A DNA stretch of 64,000 bases from Flavobacterium tistrianum (GTDB lineage Bacteria > Bacteroidota > Bacteroidia > Flavobacteriales > Flavobacteriaceae): contig NZ_QJRH01000066.1 of assembly GCF_003254545.1 (NCBI RefSeq), positions 168,472 to 232,471 on the forward strand, given 5' to 3'. Each line of letters opens with the position of its first letter. Positions within the stretch are counted from its first letter, which is position 1. A program made the translations under genes and the position numbers. Below the pieces are notes generated by a model. That model searched no databases. It saw nothing but the letters and a program-made list of their open reading frames with translations, and was not told where the DNA came from. Shown here one piece after another: positions 17,842 through 26,660 of this stretch.

Positions 17842-17870
17842 TTGCGCAACCAAAAAGTTGCGTATATTTG
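17842..17870 (+). promoter_or_regulatory. Promoter of the ArsR-SRPBCC operon (TTG-N18-TATATTTG)
   Basis: TTG at 17842-17844 and TATATTTG at 17863-17870, 34 nt before the regulator ATG. The spacer and -7 element are overlapped by two identical operator-like inverted repeats. Confidence 0.7.
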
Positions 17871-17885
17871 CAACTGATTAGTTGC
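17846..17885. promoter_or_regulatory. Twin operator: two GCAAC-N6-GTTGC inverted repeats
   Basis: GCAAC-N6-GTTGC occurs at 17846-17861 and again at 17870-17885, centres 24 bp apart. They straddle the -7 element. This is the expected size and place for ArsR/HxlR-type autorepression by the adjacent regulator. Confidence 0.65.
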
Positions 17886-17904
17886 GAATAAATATTCCAA
17901 AAAC

Positions 17905-18231
17905 ATGAAAAGAGATATTTTTCAAGCTATTGCCGATCCGACGAGAAGAGCAATATTAGTTTTGATTTCTTCGAGTGCATTAACCCCAAATGCAATTGCA
18001 GAACAGTTTCAAACTACAAGGCAGGCGGTTTCTAAACACATTAAAATATTGAACGAATGTGATTTATTGGAAGAAAAGAAATTGGGCAGAGAAATTTATT
18101 ATCAGCTCAAAATTGAGAAAATGAAAGAAGTTGATCAATGGCTGGAGCAATTTAAAGCAATTTGGGAACAGCGTTTTAGCCAATTGGATCAAGTATTACT
18201 TAACTTAAAATCTAAAGAAAATGAAGACTGA
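17905..18231 (+). CDS. ArsR-family transcriptional regulator
   Basis: 108-residue winged HTH protein (HTH_20/ArsR type): [16 protein letters not shown] at the N-terminus, then [18 protein letters not shown] as recognition helix and [13 protein letters not shown] as wing. No metal-binding cysteine motif is present, so it is of the non-metal type usually paired with SRPBCC proteins. Its end overlaps the next ATG by 11 nt, showing translational coupling with the first SRPBCC gene. Likely autorepressor through the twin inverted repeats upstream. Confidence 0.9.
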   Translation: MKRDIFQAIADPTRRAILVLISSSALTPNAIAEQFQTTRQAVSKHIKILNECDLLEEKKLGREIYYQLKIEKMKEVDQWLEQFKAIWEQRFSQLDQVLLNLKSKENED

Positions 18232-18718
18232 TTTATTAATGAATTTTTCTGTAGACAAGGAAAATAAAATGGTGAATGTAAAACGCGAATTTGATGCACC
18301 ATTGTCAAACGTTTGGTCTGCATGGACAGAACCTGAGATTCTAGATTTGTGGTGGGCGCCAGCTCCGTTTAAATCTAAAACTAAAACTATGGAATTTAAA
18401 GAAGGCGGACGAAGATTGTATGCCATGGTTGGTCCTGACGGCACTGAGCGCTGGAGCTATTTTGAATATTCTTCGATTTCTCCTAAAACTAACTTTAAAC
18501 ATTCTGCTACTTTTTCTGATGCCGATGGAAATCCAAATTCAGAATTTGGCAGTTCATATTGGGATATCACTTTTTCTGAAGAAGGTGGTTCGACAATTGT
18601 TGATATTGTGATCAAAAGAGACAGTTTTGAAGAACTGCAAAAAATAATCGAAATGGGCTTTAAAGAAGGTTTCACTTCTGCAATGCAAGGTTTGGACAAA
18701 GTCTTAGCGGAGAAATAA
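18221..18718 (+). CDS. SRPBCC (AHSA1-like) domain protein, copy 1
   Basis: 165 residues, a single START/Bet v 1-like AHSA1 domain forming a hydrophobic cavity. Typical motifs: [40 protein letters not shown] and [17 protein letters not shown]. The ligand is unknown. It starts inside the end of the ArsR gene. A second copy follows after 50 nt with roughly 60-65% identical residues by eye. Regulator-SRPBCC pairs are common in bacteria and often respond to small hydrophobic molecules, but no substrate is established here. Confidence 0.85.
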   Translation: MKTDLLMNFSVDKENKMVNVKREFDAPLSNVWSAWTEPEILDLWWAPAPFKSKTKTMEFKEGGRRLYAMVGPDGTERWSYFEYSSISPKTNFKHSATFSDADGNPNSEFGSSYWDITFSEEGGSTIVDIVIKRDSFEELQKIIEMGFKEGFTSAMQGLDKVLAEK

Positions 18719-18768
18719 AAGCTGTTTTAATTGAATTAACTATTTAACAAACTTTAAAATCTAAAAAA

Positions 18769-19275
18769 ATGAAATCAAATCTTTTAATGAATTTTACTGT
18801 AGATAAAGAAAATAATACTGTAAATGTAAAACGCCAATTTGATGCGTCATTGCCTCAAGTTTGGTCAGCTTGGACAGAACCTCAAATTCTAGATTTATGG
18901 TGGGCGCCAGCTCCATGGAAATCTAAAACAAAAAGCATGGATTTTAAAGAAGGCGGACGAAGATTATATGCAATGCTTGGGCCAGAAGGCGAAGAACATT
19001 GGGCCATTGCTGATTTTACTTCAATTAGTCCGAAAACTAATTTTAAATACTCAGATGCTTTTAGCGATAGCGAAGGAAATTTAAACAACGAATTTCCGCG
19101 TTCTGACTGGAATGTAACTTTCTCAGAAAAAGACGGTTCTACTTTTGTAGACGTTGTTATTAAACACGAAAAACTATCTGATTTGGAAATGATTATTCAA
19201 ATGGGATTCAAAGAAGGCTTCACCATTGCAATGGAAGGTTTGGATACTATTTTTGCTGAAAAAAATAAGAACTAA
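18769..19275 (+). CDS. SRPBCC (AHSA1-like) domain protein, copy 2
   Basis: 168 residues, paralogue of the preceding gene along its whole length (both have [17 protein letters not shown] and [11 protein letters not shown]). It is the product of a tandem duplication. Differences cluster in the middle (for example HWAIADFTSI against [10 protein letters not shown]), which could change ligand preference. It is the last gene before a terminator, so the three genes form one operon. Confidence 0.85.
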   Translation: MKSNLLMNFTVDKENNTVNVKRQFDASLPQVWSAWTEPQILDLWWAPAPWKSKTKSMDFKEGGRRLYAMLGPEGEEHWAIADFTSISPKTNFKYSDAFSDSEGNLNNEFPRSDWNVTFSEKDGSTFVDVVIKHEKLSDLEMIIQMGFKEGFTIAMEGLDTIFAEKNKN

Positions 19276-19295
19276 ATAAATTCTTACTATTTGTT

Positions 19296-19327
19296 AAATC
19301 CTGCATTTTTGCAGGATTTTTTTGTAT
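19296..19327 (+). terminator. Terminator of the ArsR-SRPBCC operon
   Basis: Stem AAATCCTGCA / TGCAGGATTT, short T loop, T7 tail. Confidence 0.85.
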
Positions 19328-19377
19328 TTTCGATTTGAAAATTAATTTTATGATCTAAAAAACTAAAAAAAATACAA

Positions 19378-19764
19378 ATGATGAAATTCTTCACTTTCCT
19401 GTTTTTATTTATAACAGCTACTGTTTTCTCTCAAAACAGATACGAGCTTTCTGACGAAGGACAAGACAAACTCTATCTTTCTGACTCTATTTCAAATCTT
19501 GCTAAAGCCGGAAAAATTACAGATCATCCGATTGTGGTGGTTGACGGAATTCCGCATCGCTTTGAAGATCTAGAAAAAGAAAAACTTGTTCTTTCTAAAA
19601 TTGAAATCAAAAAAATTATTGCTCTTGAAAAAAAAGCTGGAATCAGTATTTATGGCAATTACGGAGAAGCTGGCGTTTTAATTGTTACCACAAATAGAAG
19701 TAGTTATTATAAGCCTGAGCAAGAAGTAAAACAAGAATCACTACCACAAAATTTTAAAAATTAA
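19378..19764 (+). CDS. Small secreted protein resembling a TonB-receptor plug segment
   Basis: 128 residues with a signal peptide (MMKFFTFLFLFITATVFSQ). Residues about 55-105 read like the core of a SusC/TonB plug domain: VVVDGIPHRFEDLEKEKL, then IEIKKIIALEKKAGISIYG and GEAGVLIVTT. No barrel follows, so this is a free-standing plug-like module. The stop overlaps the first base of the esterase start, which means tight coupling. Role unknown; it might interact with a TonB-dependent receptor or simply reuse the fold. Confidence 0.65.
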   Translation: MMKFFTFLFLFITATVFSQNRYELSDEGQDKLYLSDSISNLAKAGKITDHPIVVVDGIPHRFEDLEKEKLVLSKIEIKKIIALEKKAGISIYGNYGEAGVLIVTTNRSSYYKPEQEVKQESLPQNFKN

Positions 19765-20633
19765 TGACCAAATTTATTGCCCTAGCTTTTTTACTTTTTT
19801 CTTCCACTTTAACATTCAGCCAAAAGAATAAAGCTAAAACTATAGAAACTCCGAAGCCTTTTGTATTAGGCGTTATCGACGAAATTCAGTCAAAAGAATT
19901 AAACGAAAAAAGGATTTTAAACATCTATCTTCCTGAAGGTTATAATCCTGCCGAAGCGACAAAATATCCAGTCATTTATTTGCTGGACGGTTCTGCCGAT
20001 GAAGATTTTATTCATATTTCGGGATTGGTTCAGTTTAATAGTTTTGAATGGATTAATCAGGTTCCGAAATCAATTGTTGTGGGTATTGCAACTGTTGACA
20101 GAAAAAGAGATTTTACTTTTCCTACTACTCTTGAAAAAGATAAAACCCGTTTTCCAACTACAGGACATTCCGATCAGTTTATTGCTTTTATTGAAAAAGA
20201 ATTACAGCCTTTTATTGAAAAGAAATACAAGACCAATAATTCTAGAACCATAATCGGCCAGTCTCTTGGCGGATTATTAGGAACTGAAATTCTGCTTAAA
20301 AAGCCAAATCTTTTTAATAAATATGTTATAGTAAGTCCAAGTATATGGTGGAACAATGGTTCTTTGCTTGACTTGGATTCTGAAATGCTAAAAGAAAATT
20401 TTAATCAGCAAACTGAAATCTATATTGCTGTCGGCAAAGAAGGATTAGCCCCAACAGAAATTCCGCGCGTTATGGAAGTTGACGCTAATTTACTTGCAGA
20501 AAAATTAAAGGAATCTAAAAGCAAAAATGTAAAAGTCTATTTTGATTATTTCCCAGAAGAAAACCACGGGTCGATTCTACATACAGCTGTTTCTAATTCG
20601 TTTAAATTCTTTTATTCCAATATTAAAGAATAA
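19764..20633 (+). CDS. Alpha/beta-hydrolase, esterase D / IroE-Fes-like
   Basis: 289 residues, secreted (signal MTKFIALAFLLFSSTLTFSQ). Esterase-type alpha/beta-hydrolase of the group that includes siderophore esterases: ILNIYLPEGY, YPVIYLLDGSAD, a nucleophile elbow IGQSLGG (Ser near 167), VSPSIWW, and a C-terminal EENHGSILH with the catalytic His. Homologues hydrolyse enterobactin-type esters or other acyl esters in the periplasm. The coupled plug-like protein upstream makes a link to TonB-dependent uptake an attractive inference, but substrate is unknown. Confidence 0.8.
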   Translation: MTKFIALAFLLFSSTLTFSQKNKAKTIETPKPFVLGVIDEIQSKELNEKRILNIYLPEGYNPAEATKYPVIYLLDGSADEDFIHISGLVQFNSFEWINQVPKSIVVGIATVDRKRDFTFPTTLEKDKTRFPTTGHSDQFIAFIEKELQPFIEKKYKTNNSRTIIGQSLGGLLGTEILLKKPNLFNKYVIVSPSIWWNNGSLLDLDSEMLKENFNQQTEIYIAVGKEGLAPTEIPRVMEVDANLLAEKLKESKSKNVKVYFDYFPEENHGSILHTAVSNSFKFFYSNIKE

Positions 20634-20956
20634 AAAAATTGCTTTTATAAAAAACAACTCATTTTGTTTAACTAAAAAATCATAAAGGAAGAGTTTCTTT
20701 TATGATTTTTTGTTTTAACACTATAAATCAAAGAATAACAAAAAATTAAAAGACATTAAATAATTTTCTGAAAAAACAAACAAAATTACGGTTTCCCGTA
20801 AAGATCATAGATTCTTATTGCATTATATTTGGCTCCAAAAAAAGTCAAAAACTAATCAAAATAATTTAATCTAAACACCACTATTTTTATTACTTAATTA
20901 AATAAAGAATAACTATACACCAAAATAAAACAAATCTATTTAACCTAATTAACTTA
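20634..20956. other. Gene-free AT-rich stretch
   Basis: 323 bases. It holds the terminator at 20674-20716. The remainder is very AT-rich and no coding sequence or consensus promoter was found. Confidence 0.6.
20674..20716 (+). terminator. Terminator of the esterase operon
   Basis: Stem AAAAAATCATAAA / TTTATGATTTTTT with a 12-nt loop, then TGTTTT. Confidence 0.8.
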
Positions 20957-22183
20957 ATGAAAAAACAAATTTTATTTATTGCCTTAACTCTATTTTTAAC
21001 TATTAAAAACTACTCTCAAATAACTTTCGAAAAAGGGTATATCATCTCAGAGAACAATCAAAAAACAGAATGCTTAATTGAGAATGTTGATTGGAAAAAT
21101 ACTCCAACCAATTTCAGATACCGACTTTCTAATGATTCGCCTATTATCGATGCAGATATTAAAACTGTAAAAGGTTTTGGAATTTCTGGTCAAAACAAAT
21201 TTATAAGATCAACTGTAAATATCGATCGCTCCACAAAAAACCTGCAAAATATGAATAAAGACAAAAATCCTGTTTTTAGACAGGAAAACTTATTTCTGCA
21301 AGTTTTAATGGAAGGAAATGCTTCTTTGTATTTGTTTGATGATGGAACTGTAAGACGTTTCTTTTACAAAATGAATGATTCTGAAATAAAACAGCTTGTT
21401 TACAAAACTTACTTTGCAAATGACGACCAAATTGCTAAAAATAATCAATTTAGAGAACAGCTTTATCTTGACTTGAAATGTGATAATATTCAACAAAATG
21501 AATACGAGACATTAAGCTATACTAAAAGTTCTCTATTAGGTATTTTCACAAAATACAATAAATGCACGAATTCTGAATTTGTTGATCTTGAAGTAAAAGA
21601 AAAGAAAGACTTATTCAACCTTACACTTAGACCTAGATATAATAATAGCTCACTATCTATGGACAATTCTGTTTTTAAAGGAATGGATTTTGATTTTGGC
21701 GGAAAATCAAGCTTTAGCGTAGGGATTGAAGCCGAATTTATTTTGCCATTCAATAAAAACAGATGGTCTGTTATTGTTGAGCCAACGTATCAATATTACA
21801 AAGGAGAACAAACAATACAAAGCCCTCAAGTTGTTGGCGGAACTCTGACAGGCAAAGTAGATTACAAATCTATTGAACTACCAATCGGTCTTAGACGATA
21901 TTTCTTCATCAATAAAAATGTCCAAATATTTGCTAATGGATCTCTTGTTGTAGATTTCAGTAACAACTCTAAAGTTAGCGTTACAAGAAAAGATGGATCT
22001 GAATTAAATAAATTGGATGTAAAATCAGGAATCAATTTTGGTTTTGGTTTAGGATGTAAATTTTTGGATAAATTTAGTGCAGAAGTAAGATACCAAACTC
22101 CGAGAGGTGTATTGGCTGAAAATCCTAACTGGGGTTCTTCTTACCAAACCACTTCTTTAATTGTTGGATATTCTTTTTTTTAA
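20957..22183 (+). CDS. Outer-membrane beta-barrel protein
   Basis: 408 residues. Signal peptide MKKQILFIALTLFLTIKNYSQ. Residues about 25-200 form a soluble domain of unknown fold. From about 215 to the end alternating strands (RPRYNNSSLSM, SVGIEAEFILPF, WSVIVEPTYQYY, VDYKSIELPIGLRRYF, AEVRYQTPRGV) finish with TTSLIVGYSFF, whose terminal Phe is a typical outer-membrane insertion signal. It resembles the porin-like OMP_b-brl group. Ligand unknown. Confidence 0.75.
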   Translation: MKKQILFIALTLFLTIKNYSQITFEKGYIISENNQKTECLIENVDWKNTPTNFRYRLSNDSPIIDADIKTVKGFGISGQNKFIRSTVNIDRSTKNLQNMNKDKNPVFRQENLFLQVLMEGNASLYLFDDGTVRRFFYKMNDSEIKQLVYKTYFANDDQIAKNNQFREQLYLDLKCDNIQQNEYETLSYTKSSLLGIFTKYNKCTNSEFVDLEVKEKKDLFNLTLRPRYNNSSLSMDNSVFKGMDFDFGGKSSFSVGIEAEFILPFNKNRWSVIVEPTYQYYKGEQTIQSPQVVGGTLTGKVDYKSIELPIGLRRYFFINKNVQIFANGSLVVDFSNNSKVSVTRKDGSELNKLDVKSGINFGFGLGCKFLDKFSAEVRYQTPRGVLAENPNWGSSYQTTSLIVGYSFF

Positions 22184-22196
22184 TTTCAATTTAACT

Positions 22197-22242
22197 AATT
22201 ATATATGCTAATTGAGAATCTTATCAATTAGCATATATAATT
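22197..22242. terminator. Bidirectional terminator between the barrel protein and yifB
   Basis: A perfect 19-bp stem (22197-22215 with 22224-22242) and an 8-nt loop between convergent genes, with A/T tracts on both sides. Confidence 0.8.
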
Positions 22243-22252
22243 AAATAATAAA

Positions 22253-23788
22253 CTATCCCAGCCACCCTTCTCGATCCAGACTTCTATATTGAATCGCTTC
22301 AGCAATATGAGAAGAAACAATATTTTCTGAATGATCCAAATCTGCGATGGTTCTCGAAACTTTTAAAATTCGATCGTAAGCTCTTGCGGAAAGATTCAAT
22401 CGTTCCATTGCTGTTTTTAGCAACTCTTTTGAAGGTTCGTCTAAAACACAAAATTCTCTAATTAATTTACTGCTCATTTGGGCATTATAATGGACATTTT
22501 CGACGTTTTCAAATCGTTTGGTTTGGATTTCTCTCGCTGCGGTAACTCGTTTGCGAATTTCGACACTGCTTTCTGCTTTTCGTTCATCTGATAATTTCTC
22601 AAACGGAACAGGCGTAACTTCTATATGAATATCGATTCTATCCAATAAAGGTCCAGAAATTTTACTCATATAACGCTGCATTTCGTGTGGCGAAGAAGTA
22701 TTCGGCATACTAGGATCGTTAAAAAATCCGCTCGGACTTGGATTCATACTGGCCACCAGCATAAAAGACGAAGGGTATGTAATTGTAAACTTGGCTCTTG
22801 AAATAGTTACTTCACGATCTTCTAATGGTTGGCGCATTACTTCTAAAACATCGCGTTTAAATTCTGGTAATTCATCTAAAAACAAAACACCATTGTGCGC
22901 CATGGAGATTTCGCCAGGCTGAGGATAACTTCCGCCTCCGACTAAAGCTACATTAGAAATAGTATGATGCGGACTTCTAAATGGTCTTTGATTCATCAAG
23001 CCGACTTCTTTTAATTTTCCTGCAACGCTATGAATTTTGGTAGTTTCCAATGCTTCGCGCAAAGTCATTGGCGGTAAAATACTTGGAACACGTTTGGCCA
23101 GCATCGTTTTTCCTGCTCCAGGCGGACCAATCAAAATTATATTATGACCGCCAGCAGCTGCAATTTCCATACAGCGCTTAATGCTTTCTTGTCCACGAAC
23201 ATCTGAAAAATCATGTTCGGGAAAATCTAATGTTTTGTAGAATTCTGCTCTTGTATCAATAACCGTTGGCTGTAACGCTCCTTTACCAGCAAAAAAATCA
23301 ATGATTTCTTTTAAATTTTCAACCCCATAAACATCTAAACCCGCTACGATAGCGGCTTCTTTTACATTCTGAATTGGTAGAAAAAATCCTTTATAACCTT
23401 CTTCTTTGGCTTTGATTGCAATGGGTAATGCTCCGCGAATAGGCTGTAAACTTCCATCAAGAGAAAGTTCGCCCATAATAATATATCGTTCAATTTCAGG
23501 CGCTTTTATCTGATCTGAACCGACTAAAATTCCCATTGCCAATGTTAAATCATATGAAGATCCTTCTTTTCGAAGATCGGCTGGCGCCATATTGACTGTA
23601 ATTTTCTTTCCTGGAAAATTAAATCCGTTATTTTTTAAAGCAGCGGCAATTCTAAAACTACTTTCTTTTATAGCATTATCTGGAAGTCCAACTAAATGAT
23701 AACCAATTCCTTTATCCATATGAACCTCAACTGTAATCGTTGTGGCCTCAACACCAAATACGGCGCTTCCGTAAACTTTTACTAACAT
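22253..23788 (-). CDS. YifB/ComM family Mg-chelatase-like AAA+ ATPase
   Basis: 511 residues. An N-terminal ChlI-like (Lon-fold) domain of about 190 residues starts [20 protein letters not shown]. The AAA+ domain has Walker [14 protein letters not shown] near residue 218 and Walker [14 protein letters not shown]-terminal Mg_chelatase_C helical domain follows ([21 protein letters not shown]). ComM homologues are hexameric helicases that drive branch migration during natural transformation. In Flavobacterium a recombination role is inferred. It ends 10 nt from the shared terminator. Confidence 0.93.
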   Translation of the reverse strand: MLVKVYGSAVFGVEATTITVEVHMDKGIGYHLVGLPDNAIKESSFRIAAALKNNGFNFPGKKITVNMAPADLRKEGSSYDLTLAMGILVGSDQIKAPEIERYIIMGELSLDGSLQPIRGALPIAIKAKEEGYKGFFLPIQNVKEAAIVAGLDVYGVENLKEIIDFFAGKGALQPTVIDTRAEFYKTLDFPEHDFSDVRGQESIKRCMEIAAAGGHNIILIGPPGAGKTMLAKRVPSILPPMTLREALETTKIHSVAGKLKEVGLMNQRPFRSPHHTISNVALVGGGSYPQPGEISMAHNGVLFLDELPEFKRDVLEVMRQPLEDREVTISRAKFTITYPSSFMLVASMNPSPSGFFNDPSMPNTSSPHEMQRYMSKISGPLLDRIDIHIEVTPVPFEKLSDERKAESSVEIRKRVTAAREIQTKRFENVENVHYNAQMSSKLIREFCVLDEPSKELLKTAMERLNLSARAYDRILKVSRTIADLDHSENIVSSHIAEAIQYRSLDREGWLG

Positions 23789-23865
23789 AATTATCTTTCA
23801 TTAATAATTTTTAAAACTAATGAAAAATAATTAATATGTAAATATTTTATTACAAATAATTAAAT

Positions 23866-24840
23866 CTAAAAAGGCAGTTGGATTTGATTCTTTATCTCCT
23901 CCACTATCCTACTCAGATCCAAACTACTCTGGTGTGACCAAAGTTTGCTTTCAATTTCATTATTCAGAATACAATTCTGGCATTCCATTATTTCATGAGA
24001 ATATCCTTTTCCTAAAGTTGGCAAAGTAAAAGTGGCTTCTTTTTCTTCATTAATAAATAAAGAATAACCATCAGCAACATACCACGGAGCATTTAATTCT
24101 ATTCGTCCTTTAGTTCCTGAAATAATCGCTTTCATATCAGATTCAGAGACTATAGAAGCATGCAAAGCCGATTGAGCAGTTTCGTATTGCAAAACCATTG
24201 AAGTTTGCAAATCGACATCGTTTTTATGTTTGATTGCTTTTGCTAAAATCTCTTTTGGTTTTCCTAATAGTATGTAAGACAGGAATAAAGGATAAACACC
24301 AATATCAAATAAAGCTCCTCCGCCTAATTCTTTATCAAACAGTCTTTTGTTTTCGGTTTCACTTCCGTGAAAGGCAAAATCGGCTTTTATATAATTTACC
24401 TCTCCTATTATTCCGTTGCCAATTTTCTGAAGAAGATTTTGAATTGACGGAATAAATCTTGTCCAAACAGCTTCCATAAAAAATACATTATTTTTTTTAG
24501 ACGCTCCTATCATTCTCTGTGCATCTTGATAAGACAAAGCCATTGGTTTTTCGCAAAGAACATGTTTACCTTTTTCCAATGCTTTTATAGATAATTCAGC
24601 ATGCGAATTATGAGGAGTTGCAATGTAAACAATCTCAACTTCTGAATCTTCAAAAAGCAAATCATAAGAATTGTACATTCTTAAAGCATTAAATTTTCCT
24701 CCAAATTCCTCAGCTTTAGTAAAATCTCTAGATGCAACTGCCGTCAATTCAGCATTTTCAATCAATAATAAATCTGACGCAAACTGAGTGGCAATATTTC
24801 CCAATCCTACTATTCCCCATTTAATTTTTCTATTCCCCAT
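23866..24840 (-). CDS. Gfo/Idh/MocA family oxidoreductase
   Basis: 324 residues from MGNRKIKWGIVGLGNIA. A longer frame to 24879 adds 13 residues that extend up to the predicted promoter, so the inner ATG is preferred. Rossmann NAD(P) loop GLGNIA, then VYIATPHNSHAE and the signature EKPMALSYQDA with the catalytic Lys. Length and layout fit dehydrogenases acting on sugars, inositols or trans-dihydrodiols. Substrate not predictable. No sugar operon is adjacent. Confidence 0.88.
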   Translation of the reverse strand: MGNRKIKWGIVGLGNIATQFASDLLLIENAELTAVASRDFTKAEEFGGKFNALRMYNSYDLLFEDSEVEIVYIATPHNSHAELSIKALEKGKHVLCEKPMALSYQDAQRMIGASKKNNVFFMEAVWTRFIPSIQNLLQKIGNGIIGEVNYIKADFAFHGSETENKRLFDKELGGGALFDIGVYPLFLSYILLGKPKEILAKAIKHKNDVDLQTSMVLQYETAQSALHASIVSESDMKAIISGTKGRIELNAPWYVADGYSLFINEEKEATFTLPTLGKGYSHEIMECQNCILNNEIESKLWSHQSSLDLSRIVEEIKNQIQLPF

Positions 24841-25155
24841 GTTTATAATATAATCATAAAAAGTGTTAAAATGATTCAAAAATATCCTTCACAATCAACT
24901 TCAGACGTTTTTTAAACAACAAATATCTATTATCCTACAAAAAATAGCAATCAATTACCCCAAAAATTATCAAAAAGGGTTGTAACTGAGAAAAAAATGT
25001 TGCCAAATTGTAAATTTTAAGTTTGTTTTAAGAAATTCACGCAAAATCATAGGGGCTAAATTTTAAATTTAACAAAAATTAAACATCAAACCCTATTTTT
25101 CTAGGGGGTATTAAATCATTTTATACTTTTATAAAAAATTTAAAACTAAATAACT
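24841..25155. other. Divergent promoter region of the oxidoreductase and ammonium transporter
   Basis: 315 bases. Apart from the minus-strand -7 element at 24877-24884 and a small hairpin at about 25089-25109 (ACCCTA / TAGGGGGT) about 50 nt before the transporter start, nothing distinctive was found. No sigma-54 type GG-N10-GC site was recognised. Confidence 0.5.
24877..24884 (-). promoter_or_regulatory. Predicted -7 element of the Gfo/Idh gene (TATTTTTG)
   Basis: Minus-strand TAnnTTTG match 36 nt upstream of the chosen ATG at 24840. Confidence 0.45.
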
Positions 25156-26472
25156 ATGCGAAAAATTATTTTAAGTGTGATTCTTATCACGATTTTGGTC
25201 CTAAGCTTTATTTCAAACTTTATCATTGCAGACAACCCAATTCCTGCAGAAGCGGTAAAGTTTGATACAGGAGATACTGCCTGGATGATCGTTGCTACTG
25301 CTTTTGTATTGTTAATGACACCTGGATTAGGATTCTTCTACGGAGGTATGGTAGGTAAGAAAAACGTAATTAGTACTATGCTTCAAAGTTTTATGGCTAT
25401 GGTAATTGTTACTATACTTTGGACTGTTGTCGCTTTTGGATTGGCTTTTGGACCAACAATTGGAGGAATTATAGGAAACCCGTCTGAGAATTTGTTCTTT
25501 GCAGGAGTTGGAACTAATACAGCTTGGAGCCTTGCACCAACAATTCCATTTATATTATTCGCATTATTTCAGGCAAAATTCGCTATCATTACTCCTGCAT
25601 TAATTACAGGTGCTTTTGCAGAACGTATTCGTTTCTGGGCTTATTTGTTATTCATGGTTTTATTCATATTATTGATATATGCTCCATTAGCTCACATGAC
25701 ATGGCATCCTGATGGAGTTTTCTTCAAAATGGGAGTTCTTGACTTCGCTGGAGGAACTGTAGTTCACATGAGCGCTGGATGGGCTGCATTGGCTGGAGCA
25801 ATTTTCTTAGGAAAAAGAAAAGTTCAAAAAGTTAATCCTGCTAGAATTACTTATGTATTATTAGGAACAGGTTTACTTTGGTTCGGATGGTTTGGTTTCA
25901 ACGCTGGATCTGCTTTAGGTGCTAATGGTCTTGCTGCTCAAGCTCTAGGAACAACTACTGTTGCTGCTGCCGCTGCTGCAATGGCTTGGGTTTTCCTTGA
26001 TAAAATATTAGGACACAAATTATCTGCTCTTGGAGCTTGTATTGGAGCTGTTGTAGGTCTGGTTGCTATTACACCTGCTGCCGGATTTGTAAGCATTCCT
26101 CATGCAATCTTCATCGGTTTATTTTCTGCAATTGTAAGTAACATTGTAGTAAGCAAATTCCCTAAAGGAAAAATCGACGATGCTCTAGACGTATTTGCTT
26201 GTCACGGTGTTGGCGGTATGGTAGGTATGCTTTTAACTGGAGTTTTCGCTTCAAAAGCAATCAACCCTGCTGTTGGAGATAATCAAGGTTTAATCTTCGG
26301 AACTCCAACTTTATTCATCAACCAATTAACCGCTCTTGTTGTAGTTTCAATCTTTGCTTTTGTTGCTTCTTATGTATTGTTTTTTATTGTAAACAAAATC
26401 ACTCCTCTAAGAGTTACAGAAGAAAAAGAAGAACTAGGATTAGACATCTCTCAACACGGAGAATTCTTATAA
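25156..26472 (+). CDS. amt: Ammonium transporter (Amt/MEP/Rh family)
   Basis: 438 residues with an N-terminal signal-like helix and about 11 transmembrane helices. Signature segments: GFFYGGMVGKKN, FAERIRFWAYLLF, TVVHMSAGWAALAGA (first pore His) and ACHGVGGMVGMLLTGVFA (second pore His of the twin-His pair). It moves ammonium across the inner membrane. No glnK/P-II gene follows: the reading ends with a terminator. Together with gltBD in the same window it serves nitrogen assimilation. The start includes a cleavable-looking leader, usual for Amt. Confidence 0.96.
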   Translation: MRKIILSVILITILVLSFISNFIIADNPIPAEAVKFDTGDTAWMIVATAFVLLMTPGLGFFYGGMVGKKNVISTMLQSFMAMVIVTILWTVVAFGLAFGPTIGGIIGNPSENLFFAGVGTNTAWSLAPTIPFILFALFQAKFAIITPALITGAFAERIRFWAYLLFMVLFILLIYAPLAHMTWHPDGVFFKMGVLDFAGGTVVHMSAGWAALAGAIFLGKRKVQKVNPARITYVLLGTGLLWFGWFGFNAGSALGANGLAAQALGTTTVAAAAAAMAWVFLDKILGHKLSALGACIGAVVGLVAITPAAGFVSIPHAIFIGLFSAIVSNIVVSKFPKGKIDDALDVFACHGVGGMVGMLLTGVFASKAINPAVGDNQGLIFGTPTLFINQLTALVVVSIFAFVASYVLFFIVNKITPLRVTEEKEELGLDISQHGEFL

Positions 26473-26502
26473 TAAATTAATTTTCACTTTCGCTTGATAA
26501 AT

Positions 26503-26540
26503 AAAAAAGCACTCTAAATTTGACTTAGAGTGCTTTTTGC
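26503..26540. terminator. Bidirectional terminator between amt and dsbD
   Basis: Stem AAAAGCACTCTAA / TTAGAGTGCTTTT, 6-nt loop, A-tract and T-tract on opposite sides. Confidence 0.85.
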
Positions 26541-26554
26541 TTTTGAATTAAATC

Positions 26555-26655
26555 CCTTTTATATTTTAGATTTTAGATCGCAGATTTTAGATTTCTGAAT
26601 CATCATCCCACTTCTATTATCTTGCTTCTATTATCTTGCTTCTATTCTCTTTTCT
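26555..26655. repeat. Short tandem repeats upstream of the dsbD 3' end
   Basis: Three tandem 14-mers (CTTCTATTATCTTG, the same again, then CTTCTATTCTCTTT) at 26611-26652, preceded by repeats of AGATTTTAGAT. Confidence 0.7.
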
Positions 26656-26660
26656 CTTAA

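Noticed and set aside
24841..25155. Possible sigma-54 or NtrC site before the ammonium transporter
   Set aside because: No GG-N10-GC pattern was found, and this control mode is not expected in Flavobacterium.
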